A stretch of DNA of 25,837 nt from a virus. The stretch spans positions 1-25,837 of IMG/VR virus record IMGVR_UViG_3300042364_000576. One strand, written 5' to 3'. The notes below the pieces were generated by a model. That model saw nothing but the letters and a program-made list of their open reading frames with translations, was not told the origin of the DNA and did not search any database. A program made the translations under genes and the position numbers. Numbering within the stretch: position 1 is the first letter of the stretch; every line of letters starts with the position of its first letter. This document shows positions 12,425-18,427 of this stretch, in pieces.

Positions 12425-12451
12425 TTCTCAATAAGTTATAGTTATTGAGAA
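12425..12451. repeat. 10-bp inverted repeat, possible bidirectional terminator
   Basis: TTCTCAATAA-GTTATAG-TTATTGAGAA is a perfect inverted repeat with a 7-base loop; TTGAGAAT recurs nearby around 12468. It sits between the HicA-like gene and the 3' end of the possible minus-strand gene, whose TAA is inside it. An operator or recombination site are alternatives. Confidence 0.55.
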
Positions 12452-12618
12452 TCAATTAGGTGTATTGTTGAGAATGAAAGACCCTTAGAAAGCCCAGTTC
12501 TTATAGCGATCTTAGCCCGCAGGCTACCACAACCGCGCAGAAATGTCAAGACCTCGGAGATTACCAAATCCGCACAGTCCTCCCAATTCTTATAAGGACC
12601 GCTGATAAATACTCTCAC
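12442..12618 (-). CDS. Possible antisense small protein (58 aa)
   Basis: The only stretch of the small-gene region without a + strand gene has a minus-strand frame that reads like real protein: from GTG at 12618, RVFISGPYKNWEDCADLVIS, EVLTFLRGCG and AKIAIRTGLSKG. FISGPY resembles the opening of nucleoside deoxyribosyltransferase-like and DUF4406 proteins, though this frame is much shorter than those. The stop lies in the hairpin at 12425-12451, as for convergent genes. The frame can extend to an ATG at 12657. No good ribosome site was seen. It may instead be a remnant or chance. Confidence 0.35.
   Translation of the reverse strand: MRVFISGPYKNWEDCADLVISEVLTFLRGCGSLRAKIAIRTGLSKGLSFSTIHLIDSQ
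12604..12611 (+). promoter_or_regulatory. Possible late promoter (GATAAATA)
   Basis: One base off TATAAATA, just upstream of the module 9 sigma70 promoter, so the gene at 12682 could be read both early and late. It also lies at the start of the possible minus-strand gene, so it may be chance. Confidence 0.35.
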
Positions 12619-12622
12619 GGTC

Positions 12623-12651
12623 TTGACAGTTTCCCCCCTGCATCTTATACT
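12623..12651 (+). promoter_or_regulatory. Sigma70-like promoter, TGGCCA module 9
   Basis: A perfect -35 TTGACA, a 17-base spacer, then TATACT (12646-12651) running into TGGCCA. The leader is not the conserved one. It leads to the ATG at 12682. Confidence 0.75.
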
Positions 12652-12681
12652 GGCCACAGTTAAGTCCTCTGCCCCAAAACC

Positions 12682-12849
12682 ATGTCAGTTTCTTATCTTC
12701 AAGCCCAGAAAAAGAATGTGCGTGTAACACTGGATCTTTCCGTGTACAGTGACTTTGATGCCAGACAGATTGATTGGCGTAAGTTATTCCAACTCGATGG
12801 TGATGAGACCGTGGAGGCTTATGTGGAAGATGTGGATGTAGACTGGTAA
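12682..12849 (+). CDS. Small acidic hypothetical protein (55 aa)
   Basis: MSVSYLQAQKKNVRVTLDLS, then SDFDARQIDWRKLFQLDGDE and an acidic end (DVDVDW). It is the first gene of module 9. There is no clear ribosome site before the ATG. No family was recognised. Confidence 0.7.
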   Translation: MSVSYLQAQKKNVRVTLDLSVYSDFDARQIDWRKLFQLDGDETVEAYVEDVDVDW

Positions 12850-12922
12850 GAGTATAACCACAGAGGGAATGAGATGCGCCCTTATAGACACTCACCAAAC
12901 ACACAGTTTCTAACACTTTATC

Positions 12923-13039
12923 ATGACTCGTTCGATTGCACTTTCGCTGCTCGCACAAGGTAACAACGGCAATGAGATTCTGAGCATTCTCGACTCTATC
13001 GCTGCCGACAATGTGGAGATTGACATTATCGAATTCTGA
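12923..13039 (+). CDS. Very small conserved-type protein (38 aa)
   Basis: MTRSIALSLLAQGNNGNEIL, SILDSIAADN, then an acidic end. I recall similar 35-60 aa peptides (ALxLLAxGNNGxEILxILD) in other cyanophages, which supports it as a real gene despite its size. A 73-base gap with no clear signal precedes it. Confidence 0.7.
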   Translation: MTRSIALSLLAQGNNGNEILSILDSIAADNVEIDIIEF

Positions 13040-13061
13040 TCGTATAATGAGGGTGCTGCGG

Positions 13062-13158
13062 TTATTCGTGGCGCCCACTTATTCGTATTGACAGTTATTC
13101 GTGATGGCAGTATGTGGCCGTTGGCGGTTATAACGGGCGGGCGGCGTGGCGGTTATAA
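13062..13158 (+). repeat. Two short direct-repeat families in the leader of the 13239 operon
   Basis: TTATTCGT occurs at 13062, 13079 and 13095 (steps of 17 and 16 bases). GGCGGTTATAA occurs at 13123-13133 and 13148-13158. The whole 199-base gap 13040-13238 holds these repeats, a possible sigma70 promoter and a late promoter, but no gene. Confidence 0.6.
13088..13116 (+). promoter_or_regulatory. Possible sigma70-like promoter in the repeat leader
   Basis: A perfect TTGACA, a 17-base spacer, then TATGTG followed by GCC. It looks like a one-base-shortened version of the TGGCCA promoter core (TATGTGGCC). The third TTATTCGT repeat lies in the spacer. Confidence 0.4.
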
Positions 13159-13205
13159 AAAAGCAAACAACCCTAACCTACAGAGGTGACAATTCGACCG
13201 AGCTT

Positions 13206-13213
13206 TATAAATA
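13206..13213 (+). promoter_or_regulatory. T4-type late promoter (TATAAATA)
   Basis: An exact late -10 match, 25 bases before the ATG at 13239. It should drive the 27-aa, zinc-ribbon and oxygenase genes. Confidence 0.7.
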
Positions 13214-13238
13214 TCAAAAAAAATTCCCGGAGGAAAAA

Positions 13239-13322
13239 ATGGGCGTCAAATGGATTCATAAAGACGGTTATTCGAGACCTGATAAGCGCACATTGCCTAA
13301 GAAAGGAGGTAAGAAAAAATGA
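13239..13322 (+). CDS. Basic micropeptide (27 aa)
   Basis: MGVKWIHKDGYSRPDKRTLP is followed by KKGGKKK. A strong ribosome site (GGAGG at 13229-13233, 5 bases before the ATG), a late promoter and a 4-base overlap with the next gene make it likely real. The 3' end also contains AAAGGAGG, the ribosome site for the next gene, so it may serve mainly as a leader frame. Confidence 0.65.
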   Translation: MGVKWIHKDGYSRPDKRTLPKKGGKKK

Positions 13323-13609
13323 AAGAGAAAAAACCTGAGTTTCCTTCATTGGTTGAACAGGGAAAAAATCTTGCCAAGTCTGTAAAGAATGTTGCGAAGG
13401 ATGCAATTAAAGGGGGACCCGTTGTTGCCCCATTTGAAGTTGTAAAAAAAAGACTGAAGACTTGTAAAAAATGTGAGTATTATTATGAGTCTGCAACGGA
13501 CCAGAAATTCGATAGATGTTCTGCATGTGGATGTGTCATAATAGCTAAGACAAATCTAGCATCTTCAGAGTGTCCCAAGGGGAAATGGGGTAAGTGGGAA
13601 AGTGAATAA
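13319..13609 (+). CDS. Zinc-ribbon-like protein with six cysteines (96 aa)
   Basis: An amphipathic basic N-terminal helix (GKNLAKSVKNVAKDAIKGG) precedes a cysteine domain: C49-x2-C52, C67-x2-C70-x-C72 and C85 in SSECPKGKWGKW. This CxxC...CxxCGC...CPxGKW layout recalls the DUF6171-type zinc-ribbon proteins found in several phages. It probably binds one zinc and may bind nucleic acid or protein; no enzyme motif was seen. It overlaps the following oxygenase-fold gene by 8 bases. Confidence 0.75.
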   Translation: MKEKKPEFPSLVEQGKNLAKSVKNVAKDAIKGGPVVAPFEVVKKRLKTCKKCEYYYESATDQKFDRCSACGCVIIAKTNLASSECPKGKWGKWESE

Positions 13610-14276
13610 TATTATTCCCAACACGATTGTGGACGGGTTTTTTGATGATCCATATCAAATAAGAGAGTTTGGATTGCAATCTGCACAACACACTGAAACT
13701 GATAGAAATCAAGTATCATATAGGGGACAAAGATCAGAGTGTCTCTCTAAAGTACATCCAGTTTTATTTGATCAAATCAATAAAAAAATTCTAAGTAGTT
13801 TTTATGATTTAAGTAAAGAAAACATTTCATGGAAGTCTAATATCAGATATCAACTTACAGATGAATCTTTTGGATATGGATGGGTTCATACTGATTATTT
13901 TGTACCTTCATTATTGACAGGAATCATTTATTTGAATCCAGATACATCGTTAGATTCTGGTACAAGTTTATATCGACCGAAGAATTTAGTTGCACATACA
14001 TTGCACGATGATGTAAAAAGAAAAGCTAATATAGATCTACAGTTTAGACAATCTGATTATTATTTTAAGTGTAGAGAGGAAAATAATAATCAGTTTGAAA
14101 AGATATTAACAGTAAATAATCTGTTTAATCGAATGCTTGTATTTGATTCTCGTTATTTTCATTGTGCAGATCGTTTCTTTGGAAATACTAGAGAGACTAG
14201 TCGATTGACCTTGGTTGTGTTTTTATATGAATTATTTGTGAACCAAACTCCGATTACAAGAATACGTTCAGTTTAA
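13602..14276 (+). CDS. DUF6445-like Fe(II)/2OG oxygenase-fold protein, second copy
   Basis: A 224-aa protein from GTG 13602, inside the end of the zinc-ribbon gene. It repeats the plan of the protein at 2889: IVDGFFDDPYQIREFGL at the start, VHTDYF with H96 and D98, LTGIIYLNPD, a distal histidine in FDSRYFHCADRFFG (H187) and R201. The two differ widely in the middle, so they are old paralogues or separate gains, not a recent duplication. The metal and co-substrate residues appear intact, so an oxidising enzyme is likely. The substrate is unknown. Confidence 0.78.
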   Translation: MNNIIPNTIVDGFFDDPYQIREFGLQSAQHTETDRNQVSYRGQRSECLSKVHPVLFDQINKKILSSFYDLSKENISWKSNIRYQLTDESFGYGWVHTDYFVPSLLTGIIYLNPDTSLDSGTSLYRPKNLVAHTLHDDVKRKANIDLQFRQSDYYFKCREENNNQFEKILTVNNLFNRMLVFDSRYFHCADRFFGNTRETSRLTLVVFLYELFVNQTPITRIRSV

Positions 14277-14287
14277 AATAAATAATC

Positions 14288-14500
14288 ATGTTGAGCACGG
14301 ATGATACGGTGCAAAAGATTTACCACATATACGCAAAAAATAAGTGTTTGTTCCATTCAATCGATGAAGAGGAATTCCAAGTAACATGGAATACTCTGAA
14401 TCGATTGGTTGGTTTAATGAAAACTGATTACTCTGTCAATGATCTTTCCTTTGAGGAATTGTTTGTCAATAAAGAAGTAGTGCTGAATTCTTCTCATTGA
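14288..14500 (+). CDS. Small conserved-type protein (70 aa)
   Basis: TVQKIYHIYAKNKCLFHSID, FQVTWNTLNRLVGLMKTDYS, then DLSFEELF. It is helical and acidic, and I recall similar small proteins in other cyanomyoviruses, without a function. No good ribosome site was seen before the ATG. Confidence 0.75.
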   Translation: MLSTDDTVQKIYHIYAKNKCLFHSIDEEEFQVTWNTLNRLVGLMKTDYSVNDLSFEELFVNKEVVLNSSH

Positions 14501-14525
14501 CATCACCATATATACATGGTAAAAT
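14497..14525 (+). promoter_or_regulatory. Sigma70-like promoter
   Basis: TTGACA, a 17-base spacer, then TAAAAT (14520-14525), 23 bases before the ATG at 14549. It lacks the TGGCCA core of the module promoters. The -35 overlaps the stop of the previous gene. Confidence 0.5.
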
Positions 14526-14548
14526 TGATCTGAAAGTTATTTTCTCTT

Positions 14549-15328
14549 ATGGCAAAAGGATTTACTGTTAAGGCTCCTGCTCCAAAGGTACAAGAAGCCG
14601 AGTGGGACTATGATAAAATTAAAGAAAGAATGCGTGGGAAGTCAATTGTATTCTGTCTTCCTGGACGTGGTTGTTCATATCAGTTTCTGAAGTCATTTGT
14701 ACAACTGTGCTTTGATATGGTACAGAATCAAATGAGTATTCAGATTTCTCAAGATTACTCATCGATGGTGAACTTTGCACGTTGTAAGTGCTTAGGTGCT
14801 AACGTACTTCGTGGTCCTAAGCAGATTCCCTGGGATGGTAAACTGAACTATGATTACCAACTGTGGATTGATAATGACATCGTGTTTAACACAGAAAAGT
14901 TCTGGCAACTCTGTGATCTGGCTCTGAGTGAAGACAGCGAGGGCAATCTTGTTGACAAAGAAATCACCGCAGGTTGGTATTGCACAGAAGATGGTCACAC
15001 GACCTCAGTGGCTCACTGGTTGGAAGAAGATGACTTCCGTAAGAACGGTGGTGTGATGAATCATGAGACTCTGACCACCATGGAAAAGCGTCGTAAGCCT
15101 TTCACCGTAGACTACACTGGTTTCGGTTGGGTGATGATTAAGAACGGTGTCTTTGAGAACCTTGAGTACCCCTGGTTCGCTCCTAAGATGCAAGTATTTG
15201 AATCTGGCAATGTCCAGGATATGTGTGGAGAAGACGTATCATTCTGTCTCGATGCTAAGGAAAAGGGTTTTGAGATCTGGTGCGATCCTCGGATCCGTGT
15301 TGGTCACGAAAAAACTCGTGTAATCTGA
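14549..15328 (+). CDS. GT-A-type glycosyltransferase-like protein (259 aa)
   Basis: After a short linker, residues 31-110 read as a Rossmann-like nucleotide-binding half (KSIVFCLPGRGCSYQFLKSF ... YDYQLWIDNDIVF) ending in the DxD motif D108-N-D110, which in GT-A enzymes holds the metal and nucleotide sugar. Later come TGFGWVMIKNGVFE and GEDVSFCLDAKEKGFE (ED at 228-229) with IRVGHEK, the usual acceptor-site and late His positions. It would move a sugar onto an unknown acceptor, perhaps a virion protein, as it sits just before tail genes. No membrane helix was seen. The composition is GC-richer than the neighbours on both sides. Confidence 0.78.
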   Translation: MAKGFTVKAPAPKVQEAEWDYDKIKERMRGKSIVFCLPGRGCSYQFLKSFVQLCFDMVQNQMSIQISQDYSSMVNFARCKCLGANVLRGPKQIPWDGKLNYDYQLWIDNDIVFNTEKFWQLCDLALSEDSEGNLVDKEITAGWYCTEDGHTTSVAHWLEEDDFRKNGGVMNHETLTTMEKRRKPFTVDYTGFGWVMIKNGVFENLEYPWFAPKMQVFESGNVQDMCGEDVSFCLDAKEKGFEIWCDPRIRVGHEKTRVI

Positions 15329-15480
15329 TGTTTGATATTGTATACCGAGGGAGAGTCTTATACCGTAATCTCACACATGAAGAGTGTTCTGAGATTCTGG
15401 ATGACCTCTCTCAAAGGTATTATGAAGACTTAGAATTTGATGTAAATGAATTAGAACTAAGGGAGAGTACTTATGGCTAA
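15328..15480 (+). CDS. Small acidic protein (50 aa)
   Basis: ATG at 15328 shares a base with the previous TGA (TGATG) and is preferred to a GTG at 15280 inside the glycosyltransferase-like gene. MFDIVYRGRVLYRNLTHEEC, then an acidic helix (LEFDVNELELRE). It overlaps the next gene by 8 bases. No family was recognised. Confidence 0.7.
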   Translation: MFDIVYRGRVLYRNLTHEECSEILDDLSQRYYEDLEFDVNELELRESTYG

Positions 15481-15622
15481 AATTGCATCTTCGATGAACA
15501 AGAACTTTCATGTTCCTGGACCTCCGAAGAAAACTCGACAGGGACAGAGTAAGATGACGCTGACCTCTGCCACTTCTCGCAATGGTAAGCAGAAAAAATA
15601 CAGAGGACAAGGTAAAGGATGA
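15473..15622 (+). CDS. Small basic protein (49 aa)
   Basis: MAKIASSMNKNFHVPGPPKK is followed by a Lys, Arg, Ser and Gly-rich tail (KMTLTSATSRNGKQKK, then YRGQGKG). It is probably disordered and able to bind nucleic acid. It has GGGAG upstream (15461-15465) and overlaps both neighbours. The function is unknown. Confidence 0.7.
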   Translation: MAKIASSMNKNFHVPGPPKKTRQGQSKMTLTSATSRNGKQKKYRGQGKG

Positions 15623-15837
15623 TTCAACTGAATCCCACAATCCCAGTCGTTACCCCCAAAGGTAATGGTTGGGCATTTTTTTTAATCGACCGTTCACAGG
15701 AACACGATCTTGAATGGGTTGTGTTCCTAGATAATGGTGGGTACTGTTGGACTTTTAAGAACTCTGACATTCGAATACAGAAAAACTTTACAATACATCG
15801 GAAAAATATTGCAGACTTCGGGATAGCAACCCCGTAA
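15619..15837 (+). CDS. Small beta-rich protein (72 aa)
   Basis: MIQLNPTIPVVTPKGNGWAF, then HDLEWVVFLDNGGYCWTFKN and DIRIQKNFT. The aromatic strand pattern suggests a compact beta fold. It overlaps the previous stop by 4 bases. I recall a similar small protein in other cyanomyoviruses; the role is unknown. Confidence 0.75.
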   Translation: MIQLNPTIPVVTPKGNGWAFFLIDRSQEHDLEWVVFLDNGGYCWTFKNSDIRIQKNFTIHRKNIADFGIATP

Positions 15838-15843
15838 AAAGTT

Positions 15844-15861
15844 CTGATTTACCAAAATCAG
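15844..15861 (+). promoter_or_regulatory. Hairpin touching a ribosome binding site
   Basis: CTGATTT-ACCA-AAATCAG is a perfect 7-bp stem whose last two bases are the first two of AGGAG (15860-15864), the ribosome site of the gene at 15873. It could limit or pace translation, or be an RNA cleavage site. Confidence 0.45.
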
Positions 15862-15872
15862 GAGCTAAAACA

Positions 15873-16067
15873 ATGGCAATTCATCCAACTGATAAAGGAA
15901 GTGAATTTATTGAGTCAGGAATGACGTTAATTACTCAGATTTCTTCCGAAAAATACCTTCAAAAACAGAAAAAAACTCAAAAATACGACGTTCCAAGTGA
16001 TCGTTACTCAAGACCATGCGGTGGAGCAGGTGGTTTTGATGATTTTGTCGAAAGATGGCACGAATAA
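15873..16067 (+). CDS. Small hypothetical protein (64 aa)
   Basis: MAIHPTDKGSEFIESGMTLI, a basic middle (SEKYLQKQKKTQKYD), then a Gly-rich end (SRPCGGAGGFDDFVERWHE). AGGAG is 8 bases before the ATG, a good ribosome site partly covered by the hairpin. It is the last gene before the late promoter of the baseplate block. Confidence 0.75.
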   Translation: MAIHPTDKGSEFIESGMTLITQISSEKYLQKQKKTQKYDVPSDRYSRPCGGAGGFDDFVERWHE

Positions 16068-16081
16068 CCTCCAAAATTGCG

Positions 16082-16089
16082 AATAAATA
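16082..16089 (+). promoter_or_regulatory. Late promoter motif (AATAAATA)
   Basis: A late -10 variant one base from TATAAATA, 21 bases before the gp25-like start. It fits late expression of the baseplate operon. Confidence 0.6.
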
Positions 16090-16110
16090 AGTTAGATTTA
16101 TTCTATTTTC

Positions 16111-16512
16111 ATGCCTTTAGAAAGGGTAAGTAAGGGTTTTAAGGACGTAAGTGGTTCATTTTTAGTGAGCTCACTCAATTACGACCTTATTTCGCTTAAA
16201 AATGAAAATGCAATTGCTCGTTCAATTCGCAATTTAGTTCTTACCTCGCCTGGAGAGCGTTTTTTTAACGAAAATTTGGGTTCAAATGTCTCAAAAACTG
16301 TTTTTGAGAACCTGGACAACGTTTCAGCATCAATTATTCAGAGTGAAATTGAAAATACAATCAATAATTATGAACCAAGAGTGAATTTACGCGATGTTAA
16401 GGTGAGACCAGACTTCGATAACAACAGTTTTGACGTTACAATTACATATGAAATCATTGGAATTGATGTTTTACCTCAACAACTGACATTTGCCTTACAA
16501 CAGACACGATAA
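16111..16512 (+). CDS. 25: Baseplate wedge protein, gp25-like
   Basis: 133 aa, near the 132 aa of T4 gp25. The core ENAIARSIRNLVLTSPGERF, then FNENLGSNVSK and VFENLD, is the signature of the GPW/gp25 family. gp25 is a small wedge and sheath-initiation protein of contractile tails. The middle (VSASIIQSEIENTINNYEPR) and C-terminus (VTITYEIIGIDVLPQQLTFA) also fit. Its TAA directly abuts the gp6-like ATG, as expected for the 25-6 pair in these phages. No clear ribosome site was seen. Confidence 0.92.
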   Translation: MPLERVSKGFKDVSGSFLVSSLNYDLISLKNENAIARSIRNLVLTSPGERFFNENLGSNVSKTVFENLDNVSASIIQSEIENTINNYEPRVNLRDVKVRPDFDNNSFDVTITYEIIGIDVLPQQLTFALQQTR

Positions 16513-18426
16513 ATGACACTAGTAAACTTTAGCAATCTCGATTTTGATCAAATTAAGAGTTCTCTCAAGGAATATTTGAGAGCCAACTCGAATTTTACTG
16601 ACTATGATTTCGAAGGTTCTAATTTATCGACGATAATTGATACGCTTGCTTATAATACATACATTACTTCGTACAATGCTAACATGGTTAGCAACGAAGT
16701 TTTCATTGATTCGGCAACTTTAAGAGAAAATGTTGTTTCTCTCGCAAAAGCAATTGGATATATTCCAAGATCGAGGAAGTCATCAATCGCAACCGTTTCA
16801 TTTTTTGTTGACACTTCTTCTTTACCAATTACACCATTAACATTAACTCTTCAGAGAGGACTTGTTTGTACAAGTTCTACAACTTTTCAGGGACTGAGTT
16901 ATAGTTTTAATATTATTGATTCTGTTACAAAACCTGTTGTGAATAATATTGTAACATTTGACGCAATTCAGGTTTATGAAGGAACATATCTTACTCAAAC
17001 ATTTACTGTAGATACAAATAATCCAAATCAAAAATTCATATTATCAAATGCTGGTATTGACGTAAGTTCAATACGAGTTGCAGTTAGAAATACTCAAAAT
17101 AGTACTGTGACTCGTCAATTTAGCCTTTCAGAAAACCTGATTGATATTGGACCAACATCAAAAGTCTTTTTTATTCAAGAAATTGAAGATCAAAGATACG
17201 AAGTTATTTTTGGTGATGGAATTTTTGGGGTAAAACTTGAGAACCTTAACTTTATTGAAGTTTCTTATGTTATAAGTAATGGTGAAAATGGAAATGGCAT
17301 ATCTAACTTCGTATATGCTGGAAGACTTTTAGATAATAATGACGCTTCAGTTGTAGAGTCAATTTCAGAAATCACAACTGACATTGCATCAAATAATGGT
17401 CAAAATTTAGAGTCTGTAGATTCAATTAAAAAATTTGCTCCAAGAATCTATGCTTCACAAAACAGAGCTGTAACCGCTGCTGATTATGAAGCGATTGTTC
17501 CTACAATATTCCCAGAGACAGAATCCATCTCCGTATATGGTGGAGAAACATTGAATCCACCCAGATATGGAAAAGTATTTATTTCAATCAAACCTTATAA
17601 TGGAGATTTTTTATCCAGTATTGTTAAGGATCAAATTAAAACTCAATTAAGAAAATATACCGTCGCAGGAATTGTTACTGAGATTATTGATCTCAAGTAT
17701 ATATTTGTAGAATATGAATCAACAGTTTACTATAATGCAAATTTATCTCCTGGTGCTGGAAATGTAAAGTCAATTGTTGAAGCGAATCTTTCAAGATATT
17801 CCGATTCAACAGAGCTGAATCGATATGGATCAAGATTCAAATATAGCAAATTCCAAAAAATAATCGACGACAGCCATCCATCAATTACATCAAACATTAC
17901 AAAAATCACAATGCGTCGTGATTTAAGTGCAAAAGTAAATGTTCTTGCGGATTATGAATTGTGTTTTGGAAATCAATTTCACATTAAAAATTCAAGAACT
18001 GGATATAATATCAAATCCTCTGGATTTAATGTTGATGGAATCGTAGATCAAGTTTATTTTGGAGATTTACCGGGATCAAATGAAAAGACTGGAAGTATAT
18101 TCTTATTTAAATTGAATTCTCTTACAGAACCAGTTATTGTTAGAAACAATGTTGGATCTATTGATTATGAAAGAGGTGAAATTAATTTATCTCCAATCAA
18201 AATTACAAACACTGTAAAAATGAAAAATGGATTGAAGATTGTTGAAATTTCAGCAATTCCTAAATCAAATGATGTCATCGGAAAAGAGGATCTTTATTTG
18301 CAACTAGATATTAATAACAGTATCTTAAATATGCAAATAGATGATATTTCATCTGGTGCAAATATTTCAGGATCAACATATACTGTAACATCTAGTTATA
18401 CAAACGGCAGTTTAATCAGATCATAA
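16513..18426 (+). CDS. 6: Baseplate wedge protein, gp6-like (Baseplate_J class)
   Basis: 637 aa against 660 aa for T4 gp6. The N-terminus matches the family well: NFSNLDFDQIKSSLKEYLRA, NFTDYDFEGSNLSTIIDTLA, YNTYI and ATLRENVVSLAKAIGYIPRS. Later FGDGIFGVKL and the segment NRAVTAADYEAIVPTIFPET are typical of Baseplate_J proteins. gp6 forms the wedge ring that holds the baseplate together and drives its shape change on infection. It sits one base before the giant gene and directly after gp25. It is AT-rich like the rest of the late block. Confidence 0.94.
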   Translation: MTLVNFSNLDFDQIKSSLKEYLRANSNFTDYDFEGSNLSTIIDTLAYNTYITSYNANMVSNEVFIDSATLRENVVSLAKAIGYIPRSRKSSIATVSFFVDTSSLPITPLTLTLQRGLVCTSSTTFQGLSYSFNIIDSVTKPVVNNIVTFDAIQVYEGTYLTQTFTVDTNNPNQKFILSNAGIDVSSIRVAVRNTQNSTVTRQFSLSENLIDIGPTSKVFFIQEIEDQRYEVIFGDGIFGVKLENLNFIEVSYVISNGENGNGISNFVYAGRLLDNNDASVVESISEITTDIASNNGQNLESVDSIKKFAPRIYASQNRAVTAADYEAIVPTIFPETESISVYGGETLNPPRYGKVFISIKPYNGDFLSSIVKDQIKTQLRKYTVAGIVTEIIDLKYIFVEYESTVYYNANLSPGAGNVKSIVEANLSRYSDSTELNRYGSRFKYSKFQKIIDDSHPSITSNITKITMRRDLSAKVNVLADYELCFGNQFHIKNSRTGYNIKSSGFNVDGIVDQVYFGDLPGSNEKTGSIFLFKLNSLTEPVIVRNNVGSIDYERGEINLSPIKITNTVKMKNGLKIVEISAIPKSNDVIGKEDLYLQLDINNSILNMQIDDISSGANISGSTYTVTSSYTNGSLIRS

Positions 18427-18427
18427 T

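Noticed and set aside
12480-12600. tRNA gene in the gap before module 9
   Set aside because: The GC-rich text suggested RNA, but no cloverleaf with acceptor and T-arm bases could be laid out on either strand.
12590-13078. Minus-strand frame of 162 codons
   Set aside because: It covers the genes at 12682 and 12923 and the module 9 promoter; the translation is Ser, Thr and His-rich with no structure.
14277-14284. AATAAATA late promoter motif
   Set aside because: It is only 3 bases before the ATG at 14288, so transcription would begin inside the gene; probably chance in AT-rich DNA.
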